A stretch of 52,408 nucleotides of DNA, taken from Hymenobacter persicinus. Its GTDB lineage: Bacteria; Bacteroidota; Bacteroidia; Cytophagales; Hymenobacteraceae. Positions within the stretch are counted from its first letter, which is position 1; every line of letters starts with the position of its first letter. The notes beneath the pieces are model-generated. The model saw nothing but the letters and a program-made list of their open reading frames with translations, was not told where the DNA came from and ran no database searches. The translations under genes were made by a program, and so were the position numbers. Positions 41,255 to 49,506 of the stretch are shown here, one piece after another. Location of the stretch: NCBI RefSeq assembly GCF_004167665.1, contig NZ_SEWE01000035.1:1-52408 (forward strand). Reading direction: 5' to 3'.

Positions 41255-41270
41255 GCCCGTCCGGCTGCCT

Positions 41271-41909
41271 ATGAGCCCTGTTGACTCCGAATCTGCCGCC
41301 CCGGCTGCGCCCGACCTGGGCGCGGACGCGCCGGCCGCCCCGCACCGGCACTTTATGGTGCACAAGCCCTTCGGCTACCTGAGCCAGTTTGTGGCCGATT
41401 TGAAGAAGAAAAAGGTGCTCGGTGCCCTCCACGACTTCCCGCCCGGTACCATGGCCATTGGCCGGCTCGACGAGCACAGCGAGGGCCTGCTGCTGCTCAC
41501 CACCGACGGCAAGATGAGTGAGCAAGTGCGCAGCAAGAAAGTCGAGAAGGAGTACTACGCCCAGGTCGACGGCCTGATTACCGACGAGGCCGTGGCCCAA
41601 CTGGAGCAGGGCGTCGAAATCGGGATTCGCCACGAGAAGTACCAGACCCTGCCCTGCCGGGCTTTCCGCCTGGATGAGGCGCCCGACTTTCCGGCCCGCA
41701 CCCGCAAAATCCGCGACGACCGGCACGGGCCCACGAGCTGGGTGTCCATTACCCTGACCGAGGGCAAAAACCGCCAGATTCGAAAGATGACGGCGGCCGT
41801 GGGCTTCCCGACCCTGCGCCTGCTGCGCGTGCGCGTGGGCGCGCTGGAGCTGGGCGCACTGACGGCCGGCGAAGTGCGGGAAGTAGCCGATTTTTCCCTA
41901 CCCGCGTAA
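41271..41909 (+). CDS. rRNA pseudouridine synthase, RluE/RsuA family
   Basis: 212 residues. The catalytic Asp67 lies in AIGRLDEHSEGLLLLTTDG, and the family motifs HKPFGYLSQF and EGKNRQIRKMTAAVGFPTLR are present. There is no S4 domain, so it resembles the RluE type, which modifies one uridine of 23S rRNA in E. coli. The N-terminal ~25 residues are Ala/Pro-rich and probably disordered. Confidence 0.93.
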   Translation: MSPVDSESAAPAAPDLGADAPAAPHRHFMVHKPFGYLSQFVADLKKKKVLGALHDFPPGTMAIGRLDEHSEGLLLLTTDGKMSEQVRSKKVEKEYYAQVDGLITDEAVAQLEQGVEIGIRHEKYQTLPCRAFRLDEAPDFPARTRKIRDDRHGPTSWVSITLTEGKNRQIRKMTAAVGFPTLRLLRVRVGALELGALTAGEVREVADFSLPA

Positions 41910-42126
41910 CGAGCTACTGCCGAAGCTTTGGTATATTCGGCCTCTGCTAGGTTTGCCCTCCCGCGCCGGCAGAGCCCGCACGGGCCCCGGCCGGGGTCCT
42001 TTCCGTACGCTGCCCCGGCCTGAACTTTCACCCGTACGTATCTGTCTTAATCTATCACCGGTTCTCTGGCTTGCCCCGCTTCTGATGGGCCCGGCCAGAT
42101 TGAACACCTAACTACATCCGCTCATC

Positions 42127-42582
42127 ATGGCCAGGTCCCAAGCATCCTTCGGCAAGAAGGAAAACGAGAAGAAACGTCAGAAAAACAAGAAGGAAAAAGA
42201 GGAGCGCAAGGAAGAGCGCCAGGCCAACGCCAAGAAAGGCCAGAGCCTGGACGAGATGCTGGCCTACGTGGACGAGAATGGCAACATCTCCACCACCCCG
42301 CCCGATCCGACGAAGCGCAAGGAAATCAACGCCGAGGACATCCACATCGGGGTGCCCAAGCAGGAAGATATGGACCCCGCCGACCTGATCCGCAAGGGTA
42401 CGGTCACGTTCTTCAACGACTCGAAAGGCTACGGCTTTATTAAGGACTCGGAAACCGGGGAAAGCATTTTCGTGCACGCCAACTCGCTCAGCGGCCCGAT
42501 CAAGGAAAATGATAAGGTGACGTTTGAGGTGGAAATGGGCCCGAAAGGCGCCAGCGCCACCGGCGTCAAGATTGCCGGGTAG
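42127..42582 (+). CDS. Cold-shock domain protein with Lys/Glu-rich N-terminal extension
   Basis: 151 residues. The C-terminal 65 residues form a cold-shock domain: KGTVTFFNDSKGYGFIKD (RNP1 KGYGFI) and ESIFVHANSL (RNP2). The first 40 residues are very basic and repetitive (ENEKKRQKNKKEKEERKEER), then a linker follows with a conserved-looking LDEMLAYVDENGNIS segment. CspA-type proteins are about 70 residues, so this version is doubled in length by a nucleic-acid-binding or disordered tail. A 217-bp gap precedes the gene, with TATATTCG near 41932-41939, so a long leader as in cold-shock mRNAs is possible. A strong terminator follows. Confidence 0.92.
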   Translation: MARSQASFGKKENEKKRQKNKKEKEERKEERQANAKKGQSLDEMLAYVDENGNISTTPPDPTKRKEINAEDIHIGVPKQEDMDPADLIRKGTVTFFNDSKGYGFIKDSETGESIFVHANSLSGPIKENDKVTFEVEMGPKGASATGVKIAG

Positions 42583-42600
42583 AATTTTACCGGAAGACCT

Positions 42601-42640
42601 AAAAAAAGGCTGACGCTCCTCGGAGCGTCAGCCTTTTTTG
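42601..42640. terminator. Bidirectional terminator between cold-shock and signal peptidase genes
   Basis: A perfect stem GGCTGACGCTCC/GGAGCGTCAGCC with a 2-base apex and A/T runs on both sides, between convergent genes. Confidence 0.92.
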
Positions 42641-42659
42641 TTTGGCCGCTGGGCCTGGC

Positions 42660-43814
42660 CTAGCTGATCGGGCGCAGCAGCCGCTCCCAGCGGATTTTGT
42701 GGAGCAGGTCGGCGTGGGGGTCGAGGGAAAACCAGACGAATACGGCCTTGCCCACGATGTGGTCTTCGGGCACGAAGCCCCAGAAGCGCGAGTCCTCGGA
42801 GTTGTGGCGGTTGTCGCCCAGCATGAAGTAGTAGTTCTGCTTGATGGTGTAGCTGGTCAGGGGCCGGCCGTGCTGCCAGATCTGACCCTGCTGCCAGCTG
42901 ACGCCCTCGTTGTGCTCGTACTGGGCAATAATCTTGTAGTACACGGCCGCATTGGCCGGCGTCAGCGTGATAACCTGGCCCTTGCGGGGCACGGGCAGCG
43001 GGCCGTAGGCGTCGAGCTGCCAGCCGTGGGGCCGGGCACTCAGGGCGCCGGAATGGCGAAAGTCGGCCACGTCGGGAAACAGCGCCACCGGATAGTCGAC
43101 CACCGTCAGGCTCCGCACGTAGGGCTGGCGGCGGAAATGCTCGGCCACCCGGGCCGGGCAGCTGATAACAAAGCCGGGCTTGCCGGTCTGCGGGTCGGCC
43201 ACGGCGCGCGGAATGCCGTCGGGCTCGTTGTAGTCGACCACGCCCTGCTCGTGCAGCGCCTGGCGCACGGCATCGTCGGGGGCGTCCACCTGCATGAAGT
43301 AGGTGGTTTGGAGCTGGCCCGCCACTGCTCCCGGCTGGCCATTGAGAAAGACCTGCCCGCGCCGGATTTCGAGCGTGTCGCCGGCCACGGCCACGCAGCG
43401 CTTGATGAGGTGGGTGCGCAAGTCGGCGGGCCGCTGCTGCTCGTGGGGCACGTGAAACACAATCACGTCGTTGCGCTTGATGGAGCTGAAGCCGGGAAAG
43501 CGGTAGGTGGGCAGCTGAATCAGGTCGGAGTAGCTTTTGAGCCCCGTGCTGCCGATGGTCTGGTGGGTGAGCGGAACCTGCAGGGGCGTCTGGGGCGTGA
43601 TGGGCCCGTAGTGCAGCCGGCTCACGAACAGGTAGTCGCCGACCAGCAGCGTGCTTTCCATCGAAGGCGTGGGAATGGTGTAGGCCTCCACGGCCGACCA
43701 GCGGATAAACGTGGCGGCCATGACGGCAAACACGATGGCGTCGCGCCACTCCCGGGCCTTGCTCTGGGGCTTGGAAACAGCAGCGCGGTGGCGGAGAAAG
43801 TTGAAAAAGCTCAT
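42660..43814 (-). CDS. lepB: Signal peptidase I
   Basis: 384 residues from ATG 43814 (MSFFNFLRHRAAVSK). One N-terminal transmembrane helix (AIVFAVMAATFIRWSAV) anchors a periplasmic domain. The catalytic dyad is Ser51 (TIPTPSMESTL) and Lys138 (HLIKRCVAVAGD). The box GDNRHNSEDSRFWGFVP is intact. It removes Sec signal peptides. An insert of about 150 residues between the Lys box and the GDN box makes it longer than E. coli-type enzymes, which is usual in Bacteroidota. The gene ends at the shared terminator with the cold-shock gene. Confidence 0.95.
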   Translation of the reverse strand: MSFFNFLRHRAAVSKPQSKAREWRDAIVFAVMAATFIRWSAVEAYTIPTPSMESTLLVGDYLFVSRLHYGPITPQTPLQVPLTHQTIGSTGLKSYSDLIQLPTYRFPGFSSIKRNDVIVFHVPHEQQRPADLRTHLIKRCVAVAGDTLEIRRGQVFLNGQPGAVAGQLQTTYFMQVDAPDDAVRQALHEQGVVDYNEPDGIPRAVADPQTGKPGFVISCPARVAEHFRRQPYVRSLTVVDYPVALFPDVADFRHSGALSARPHGWQLDAYGPLPVPRKGQVITLTPANAAVYYKIIAQYEHNEGVSWQQGQIWQHGRPLTSYTIKQNYYFMLGDNRHNSEDSRFWGFVPEDHIVGKAVFVWFSLDPHADLLHKIRWERLLRPIS

Positions 43815-43938
43815 ACGGGTCGGGGAAAGAAGGGAAAGAATAGTAGCAGGAGAGCGGCGCGGCGCCGGTGCGGGTAGCATTGCCGGAGCCTACTATTCAG
43901 CTTTCAACGGCTCAGCTGCCGCCGGTAGTATGACCACT

Positions 43939-43979
43939 AAAAAAAGAGGTGCCGCCCCGGGAGCTGGCACCTCTTTTTT
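43939..43979 (-). terminator. Terminator of the Lys-rich membrane protein gene pair
   Basis: A 14-bp stem AAAAAAGAGGTGCC with its complement and a 12-base loop, 25 bp after the stop of the second paralogue. Confidence 0.88.
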
Positions 43980-44003
43980 GATGGTCAGGGAGCAAGGCTG
44001 AGC

Positions 44004-44273
44004 TTACATGTCGTTGGGCTCCAGCGCGGTCAGGTTCTGCTCGGCCGCGGCGGCATCGGGGGTAGCGGTTGCGCGGCCGGCGTTTTTCGGGCGCGTGGCC
44101 AGGTAGCTGAGCCCCAGCGCGACGAGGGCAGTGCCGCCCACTACCTTCTGGGTGGTGCTGAGCTTGCTCAGGCCGCTGCCCTTGCCGAGCTTCCTGAGCG
44201 ACTTGGCCGCCCCGCCGAGCAGGGACTTTTTGCCGGCTTTGGCCTTGGTCTTGGTTTTCTTGGTCTTTTTCAT
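44004..44273 (-). CDS. Lys-rich small membrane protein, paralogue 2
   Basis: 89 residues. A very basic N-terminus (MKKTKKTKTKAKAGKK) is followed by a helix KSLRKLGKG and a single hydrophobic segment (TQKVVGGTALVALGLSYLA, residues 41-59), then an Ala/Thr-rich acidic tail. It shares with the preceding gene the pattern basic tail, KLSxxQKxVGGxAL, one membrane helix, YL. No function is known; the basic end may bind nucleic acid or phospholipid. Separated by 43 bp from its paralogue, probably the same operon. Confidence 0.7.
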   Translation of the reverse strand: MKKTKKTKTKAKAGKKSLLGGAAKSLRKLGKGSGLSKLSTTQKVVGGTALVALGLSYLATRPKNAGRATATPDAAAAEQNLTALEPNDM

Positions 44274-44316
44274 GGCTTGCGAATAACGAGGGGAAACGTG
44301 GTCGGAATGGTGGCGG

Positions 44317-44700
44317 CTACTGGTCGAGGAGCGGGCCCGCCGACTTTCTACCCGCCGGGCCGGACGGCTTGCCGGGGCGGGGGCTCTTGTGGTGTTTGTG
44401 GCTTTTGGGCGGGGCTGGCACTTCCTCGGCGCTGCCTTCCTCGGCGGCCGGCTCCGGGGCCGCGGGCAGCCGGGGCAGGTGGAGGTTGAAGGGAAAATCG
44501 GCGCCGTCGTTCTTGAGCTTGTTCAGGTAGAGCAGCCCGCCGGCCAGCAGGGCCAGGCCGCCCACCAGCTTCTGGCCGGGGCTGAGCTTGGCAATTTCGT
44601 CGGTGACCTTGCGGAATTTGCGCACGGAGAGGGCCGCCGCGTCGAAGAGGTCTTCGGCCACGTCATCCTTTTTGGAGTGCTTTTTCTTGTGCTTGCCCAT
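44317..44700 (-). CDS. Lys/His-rich small membrane protein, paralogue 1
   Basis: 127 residues from ATG 44700 (MGKHKKKHSKKDDVAEDLFD); the open frame continues upstream without support. A helix (AALSVRKFRKVTDEIAKLSP) precedes a single hydrophobic segment (GQKLVGGLALLAGGLLYL), then a Pro/Glu/Lys/His-rich tail with KSHKHHKSPRPGKPSG. Similar in design to the next gene, so the two look like a local duplication. Function unknown. Confidence 0.7.
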   Translation of the reverse strand: MGKHKKKHSKKDDVAEDLFDAAALSVRKFRKVTDEIAKLSPGQKLVGGLALLAGGLLYLNKLKNDGADFPFNLHLPRLPAAPEPAAEEGSAEEVPAPPKSHKHHKSPRPGKPSGPAGRKSAGPLLDQ

Positions 44701-44914
44701 GGCTGTGTACCGTCTGCCTGTGCCCGAAAGCCCGGGGTGGTGCGTCCGGCAAACCACCTCAGGTTCAGCCCAGTCCGGGCCGCCTAGAGTATTCGCAGAG
44801 TCTGCCCGAAAGGTTGTGCATTCGGCGGCCGGACCCGGCGAAACCGGTGCGGCGGCGGAGTAACGGGGGTATTGCTTTCTTTGGGCAGTTAAACTCCTCT
44901 ATTCCTTTCCGTCT

Positions 44915-46396
44915 ATGCCTTTCCGTAGTTTGCTCGTGTGGCTTCCGCTGCTGCTTTTCCTGATGCTTGGCCCGGGCCGCGGGGCGGCGGCGCAGTCGTC
45001 TTACCTGACCGCCATTCCGGACCCCAAAACCCTCGGCGAAAGCTACGTCAGTGACCCCGACCACCTGCTGCAGCCCGCCACGGTCCGGGACCTGAACGCC
45101 CTGCTGGGGCCGCTCGACCAGAGCCGCCGGGCCCACCTCGACGTGGTGCTGACCCGCAGCATCGGGCAGGAAGTGCCCAAGACGGCCGCCACGGCGCTGT
45201 TTAACCGCTGGAAAGTCGGGGACCGGCAGCTCAACAACGGCCTGCTGCTGCTGCTCGTGCTCGACCAGCGCCGGGTGGAGTTTGAAACTGGCTACGGCCT
45301 CGAAGCCGACCTGCCCGACATTCTCTGCTACCGCATTCAGCAGCGCTACATGGTGCCCTACCTGCGCCAGGGCCGCATCGACGAGGCCGTGCGCCAGGGC
45401 GTGGCCGCCCTGATTCGTCAGCTCACCACCGGCCGGATGGACCTGCCCGATTCCCTGGCCGCGGCCGACTCCGCCCCGGCCCTGTCGGACGCGGGAGCCG
45501 ACACCCAGCCCCTGGGCTATGCCGCCGCGGACCCCGGGGCCTGGAGCGGCGGGCAGGCGGTCGGCGTGGGCGTGGCCCTGTTTTTCCTGGTGGCTCTGTC
45601 GCTGATTATGTGGATTGGCACCCCGGCTACCACCGGCCCGCGCCGGCTGCTGGCCGGCGGGCTGGTGCTGATTCTGGGTCTGTGGCTGCTGACCGTGCTG
45701 CTGAACTGGGCCGTGCCCCCGGCCGTGTTGATGGTGCTGGGCTACGGCTGGCCCCTGCTGTGCGCCCACCTCATGCTGCTGGGCGTGCAGCGCGAGTACG
45801 CCCAGCTGACCACCCCGAGCCGGCACGCCCGCTACGTATTTCTGAACGCAGCCCACCACGGCTGGGGCTGGCTGCGCTTCGTGTTTCCGCTGGGCCTGGC
45901 CCTGTACTGGCCCCGGTACCGCCGCCGCCTGGCCGCCCTGCGCGACGAGCCCTACGCCTGCCCCGCCTGCGGCCAGCCCATGCACCGCCTCCCCGACGCC
46001 CAGGACGACGCGGTGCTGCTGCCCGGCCAGCGCGCCGAGGAGCAGGTGGGCTCCATCGACTACGACGTGTGGGAGTGCGGCGCCTGCGGGGAGCAGCTGG
46101 TGCTTGACTACGCCAACCTGAGCACCGACGCGGAAATTTGCGTGAAGTGCAACCACCAGACGGCCCAGCCCCAGCCCGACGAGGAAATCGTGGCGGCTAC
46201 TTCTTCCCACGGGGGCTGGGGTTGGCACGTGCTGCTGTGCGCCTTCTGCCAGCACGAGGAGCGCACCAAGTACACTACCAACCGCCTTTCCTCCAGCTCC
46301 TCCTCGTCGGGCAGCTCCTCGTCGTCGGGTGGCAGCTCCTCGTCGTCCAGCAGCGGGGGCAGCTCGGGCGGGGGCGGAGCCGGCAGCAGCTGGTAA
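44915..46396 (+). CDS. TPM-domain membrane protein with Cys-rich segment and Ser/Gly tail
   Basis: 493 residues. A signal peptide (LLVWLPLLLFLMLGPGRGAA) precedes a TPM domain of about 150 residues (VSDPDHLLQPATVRDLNALL, LDQRRVEFETGYGLEADLPD), the fold of YgcG/Psb32-like proteins. Then three or four transmembrane segments (about 215-320), a Cys-rich region with CPACGQPM, CGACGEQ and CVKCNH motifs, likely zinc ribbons, and a final stretch of nearly pure Ser and Gly. This order (TPM, membrane, zinc ribbons, Ser/Gly tail) is an elaborated version of the family. Function unknown; TPM proteins are often linked to membrane or photosystem maintenance. Confidence 0.85.
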   Translation: MPFRSLLVWLPLLLFLMLGPGRGAAAQSSYLTAIPDPKTLGESYVSDPDHLLQPATVRDLNALLGPLDQSRRAHLDVVLTRSIGQEVPKTAATALFNRWKVGDRQLNNGLLLLLVLDQRRVEFETGYGLEADLPDILCYRIQQRYMVPYLRQGRIDEAVRQGVAALIRQLTTGRMDLPDSLAAADSAPALSDAGADTQPLGYAAADPGAWSGGQAVGVGVALFFLVALSLIMWIGTPATTGPRRLLAGGLVLILGLWLLTVLLNWAVPPAVLMVLGYGWPLLCAHLMLLGVQREYAQLTTPSRHARYVFLNAAHHGWGWLRFVFPLGLALYWPRYRRRLAALRDEPYACPACGQPMHRLPDAQDDAVLLPGQRAEEQVGSIDYDVWECGACGEQLVLDYANLSTDAEICVKCNHQTAQPQPDEEIVAATSSHGGWGWHVLLCAFCQHEERTKYTTNRLSSSSSSSGSSSSSGGSSSSSSSGGSSGGGGAGSSW

Positions 46397-46528
46397 GCGC
46401 GGCCCCGCCCCGGAAGCATGGCTTGGCCAGGCCCGCGCAGCAGCGTACCTTCTGGCCCTTTCTTTTCCGTTTTTCACCTTTGCTCTCGCCCGGCTGCCGG
46501 TGCGGGCAGCTTTTTTTCTTCGGCGCAC

Positions 46529-48196
46529 ATGCAAACCCAACAACAGCAGGCGGACGCAGTAGTAATCGGGGCCGGGCTGGCCGGGCTGGTGGCGGCCTCA
46601 GAGCTGGCCGCGGCCGGCAAGCGTGTGCTGCTGCTCGATCAGGAGCCCGAGCAGAATATGGGCGGGCAGGCCTTCTGGTCGTTCGGCGGGCTGTTTCTGG
46701 TTGACTCGCCCGAGCAGCGCCGCCTGCGCATCCACGACTCCTACGAGCTGGCCCTGTCCGACTGGCTGGGCAACGCCGACTTCGACCGGCCCGAGGACCT
46801 CTGGCCCCAGCGCTGGGCCGAGGCCTACGTCGGCTGGGCGGCGGGCGAGAAGCGCCGCTGGCTCGAGCAGGTGGGCATCAAGCTGTTTCCGGTGGTGGGC
46901 TGGGCCGAGCGGGGCGGCTACGGCGCCCGCGGGCCCGGCAACTCGGTGCCCCGCTTTCACGTGGCCTGGGGCACGGGCACCGGCGTGGTGGCCCCCTTCG
47001 CCGAGCGGGTGCGCGAGGCCGTCAAGAAGGGGCTGATTACGCTGAAGTTTCGCCACCGCGTGACCGAGCTGACGGTGGAAAACGGTGCCGTGGTGGGCGC
47101 CCGGGGCGAAGTACTGGAAGCTAGCAGTGCAGCCCGGGGCGAGCAAAGCTCCCGCACGGTGGTCGGCGACTTTAGCTTCCGCGCCCCGGCGGTAATCGTC
47201 ACGGCCGGGGGCATCGGGGCCAACCACGAGCTGGTGCGCAAGAACTGGCCCGCCCGCCTCGGCACCCCGCCCGCCCACATGCTGTCCGGGGTGCCCGCGC
47301 ACGTCGACGGGCTGATGCTGGGCATCACCCAGGCCGCCGGCGGCCACGTTATCAACGAGGACCGGATGTGGCACTACACCGAGGGCGTGGAAAACTGGGC
47401 GCCGATCTGGGCCCGGCACGGCATCCGCATTCTGCCCGGCCCCTCCTCGCTCTGGCTCGACGCCCGCGGCCAGCGCCTGCCGGGCCCCCTCTACCCCGGC
47501 TTCGACACGCTGGGCACGCTCAAGCACCTGCGCCAGACCGGCCACGACTACAGCTGGTTTATCCTGACCCAGAAAATCATCCGCCACGAGTTTGCCTTGT
47601 CGGGCTCGGAGCAGAACCCCGATTTGACCAACAAGAGCTGGCGGCAGACCCTGGGCCGGGCCTTCGGCAAGGGCGCGCCGGCGCCGGTGGAAGCCTTCAA
47701 GCAGCACGGCGCCGACTTCATCGTGCGCGACACCCTGCCCGAGCTGGTGCAGGCCATGAACGAGCTGAGTGGCGACAACCTGCTCGACTACCAGCAGATC
47801 GAGCAGGAAGTGCGGGCCCGGGACCTGCAGCTGGCCAACCCTTTCAGCAAGGACGGGCAGATTACGGCCATTCGCGGGGCTCGCAACTATATCGGCGACA
47901 AGCTCATTCGCACGGCCCCGCCCCACCGCCTGCTCGACCCCACCAAGGGCCCGCTCATTGCCGTGCGCCTGCACGTCATCACCCGCAAAAGCCTCGGCGG
48001 CCTCGAAACCGACCTCTCCAGCCGGGTGCTCGGTACCGACGGCCAGCCGATTCCGGGCCTCTACGCCGCGGGGGAAGTGGCCGGCTTCGGCGGGGGCGGC
48101 ATGCACGGCTACCGGGCTCTGGAAGGCACGTTTCTGGGCGGCTGCCTGTACTCGGGCCGCATTGCCGGGCGAGCCGCAGCGGCGGCGCTGGGGTAG
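46529..48196 (+). CDS. FAD-binding dehydrogenase, KstD-like (COG3573 type)
   Basis: 555 residues from ATG 46529 (MQTQQQQADAVVIGAGLAGL). An N-terminal FAD fold (VVIGAGLAGLVAASELA) ends in LLDQEPEQNMGGQAFWSFGG, the FAD_binding_2 signature. The C-terminal YAAGEVAGFGGGGMHGYRAL closes the FAD site, as in 3-ketosteroid dehydrogenases and fumarate reductase-type enzymes. The substrate is unknown. The Crp/Fnr gene starts 63 bp downstream on the same strand. Confidence 0.87.
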   Translation: MQTQQQQADAVVIGAGLAGLVAASELAAAGKRVLLLDQEPEQNMGGQAFWSFGGLFLVDSPEQRRLRIHDSYELALSDWLGNADFDRPEDLWPQRWAEAYVGWAAGEKRRWLEQVGIKLFPVVGWAERGGYGARGPGNSVPRFHVAWGTGTGVVAPFAERVREAVKKGLITLKFRHRVTELTVENGAVVGARGEVLEASSAARGEQSSRTVVGDFSFRAPAVIVTAGGIGANHELVRKNWPARLGTPPAHMLSGVPAHVDGLMLGITQAAGGHVINEDRMWHYTEGVENWAPIWARHGIRILPGPSSLWLDARGQRLPGPLYPGFDTLGTLKHLRQTGHDYSWFILTQKIIRHEFALSGSEQNPDLTNKSWRQTLGRAFGKGAPAPVEAFKQHGADFIVRDTLPELVQAMNELSGDNLLDYQQIEQEVRARDLQLANPFSKDGQITAIRGARNYIGDKLIRTAPPHRLLDPTKGPLIAVRLHVITRKSLGGLETDLSSRVLGTDGQPIPGLYAAGEVAGFGGGGMHGYRALEGTFLGGCLYSGRIAGRAAAAALG

Positions 48197-48259
48197 GCCG
48201 CGGGCGTTTATGAATACGTCCCCCGGCGGCCCCGCCGGGCTTGGTCACCCCTGCCTGCT

Positions 48260-48826
48260 ATGTCCGTCTTTCTTTCCTCTATCAGCCAACTCCACCCCCT
48301 AAGCCCGGCTTTGACGGCCGCCCTGCTGGCCGGCACGGTGCGCGAAGAGCTGCCCGCCCACCATGTGCTGCTCCGGCCGGGGCAGGTGGCCCGCCGGGTC
48401 TATTTTCTGGAAACCGGGCTGGTCCGGGGCTATACGCTGCTGCACGGCCGCGAAATATCCTCCTGGTTTATGCCCGCCGGCAACTTCGTGATTTCTATTC
48501 TGAGCTTTCTTACCCAGCAGCCTTCCCAGGAGTACTTGGAGCTGCTGGAGCCTGCCGTGGTTCACTCCATCAGCTACGACCAGCTCCAGCGCTTCTACCA
48601 GGATTTTCCCGAGTTCAACTACATCGGTCGGCGGCTGGTGGAGAAGTACTACGTGCTCAGTGAGCAGCGCGCCCAGAACCTGCGCGCCCGCACCGCCGCC
48701 GAGCGGTACGACCTGCTGCTGCGTGACTTTCCCACGGTGTTTCAGCGGGTAGCCCTGCATCAGATTGCATCCCACCTGGGCATGGCCCCCGAGACGCTGA
48801 GCCGCCTGCGCAACAAGGCCGGCTAA
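48260..48826 (+). CDS. Crp/Fnr-family transcription regulator
   Basis: 188 residues. A cyclic-nucleotide-binding type beta-roll (LRPGQVARRVYFLETGLVRG, YFLETGLVRGYTLLHGREIS) is followed by a long dimer helix and a short C-terminal HTH (LHQIASHLGMAPETLSRLRN). No Cys cluster for Fe-S binding was seen. Such short Bacteroidota members respond to unknown ligands. A 14-bp palindrome in the right format for this family lies 20 bp after the stop, in front of the next gene. Confidence 0.92.
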   Translation: MSVFLSSISQLHPLSPALTAALLAGTVREELPAHHVLLRPGQVARRVYFLETGLVRGYTLLHGREISSWFMPAGNFVISILSFLTQQPSQEYLELLEPAVVHSISYDQLQRFYQDFPEFNYIGRRLVEKYYVLSEQRAQNLRARTAAERYDLLLRDFPTVFQRVALHQIASHLGMAPETLSRLRNKAG

Positions 48827-48846
48827 GCCGGGGTGGCGGCGCGAAA

Positions 48847-48860
48847 ATGACATTTGTCAT
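48847..48860. promoter_or_regulatory. Crp/Fnr-type palindromic operator candidate
   Basis: ATGACA-TT-TGTCAT is a perfect palindrome. Written ATGAC-N4-GTCAT it has the 5-4-5 layout of FNR-like sites. It is 20 bp downstream of a Crp/Fnr gene and about 30 bp upstream of CACCTTTG (48883-48890), one base off the -7 consensus. Its centre would lie near -42 of the predicted start, a class II activator position. Confidence 0.5.
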
Positions 48861-48912
48861 GAAAAAGACTGGCCCCGGCCGGCACCTTTGGCTCCTCACC
48901 TGCTCTTGTCGT

Positions 48913-49398
48913 ATGCTGGGTCCTACTGCTTCCGCCCCCCGCCCCTTTTCGCCCCACCCGCTGCCCTTACTCGTGGCCTTGCCGCTGGGCTTGGCCTTGC
49001 TCGGCGGCCTTGGCCTGGGCGACCATTACGGCGAAACAACCTGCCTCTTACTTGCTCCGCTGCTCATTCCGGTGGCGGTCTGGCTGATTGCCTTCTGCCG
49101 CCAGCCGGGACCCCTGACGAAGGCGTTTTTGTCGGCTGCCATTATTGCGTTGTACGACCTGAGCATCAAGCTCTACGGCGGCGGCAGCCACGACGCCGAG
49201 GGCCAGGGTGCATTCCATTTTCTGCTGCTGCTGGGCAGTCTGCCGTCCTTTCTGGTGTTGGTGGCCGCCCTCGACCAGCAGCAGAGCGGCACTCGGCGCC
49301 GCCGTCGGGTGGCTAAGGTGCTGTTCCTGGCTCTGCTCCTGCTGCATTTGGGGCTGACGGCCAATCTGGGCCTGGGCCGCTGCATCAACTGCTACTGA
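48913..49398 (+). CDS. Hypothetical membrane protein, about four helices
   Basis: 161 residues from ATG 48913 (MLGPTASAPRPFSPHPLPLL). The same frame has ATGs at 48847 and 48859, but both lie inside the palindrome and before the likely promoter, so I prefer the internal start. Hydrophobic segments lie near 19-38, 46-63, 74-85, 105-120 and 139-155. No domain was recognised. A short Arg-rich loop (SGTRRRRRVAK) precedes the last helix. Possibly regulated by the Crp/Fnr protein encoded upstream. Confidence 0.65.
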   Translation: MLGPTASAPRPFSPHPLPLLVALPLGLALLGGLGLGDHYGETTCLLLAPLLIPVAVWLIAFCRQPGPLTKAFLSAAIIALYDLSIKLYGGGSHDAEGQGAFHFLLLLGSLPSFLVLVAALDQQQSGTRRRRRVAKVLFLALLLLHLGLTANLGLGRCINCY

Positions 49399-49474
49399 GT
49401 TACCCCTGAGCATCTAGTCGCAAATGCCCCGTTTATTGGCGCATTTGCCCACCGGCGCGGCTTCGGTAGCCGGG

Positions 49475-49482
49475 TATATTTG
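49475..49482 (+). promoter_or_regulatory. Promoter -7 element of the VOC gene
   Basis: TATATTTG, an exact TAnnTTTG match, 24 bp before the ATG at 49507. Confidence 0.5.
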
Positions 49483-49506
49483 CTTTGTACCGTAACCCCT
49501 ACCTCC

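Noticed and set aside
46598..48106. A 502-codon minus-strand open frame opposite the FAD dehydrogenase
   Set aside because: Antisense shadow of a conserved flavoprotein gene.
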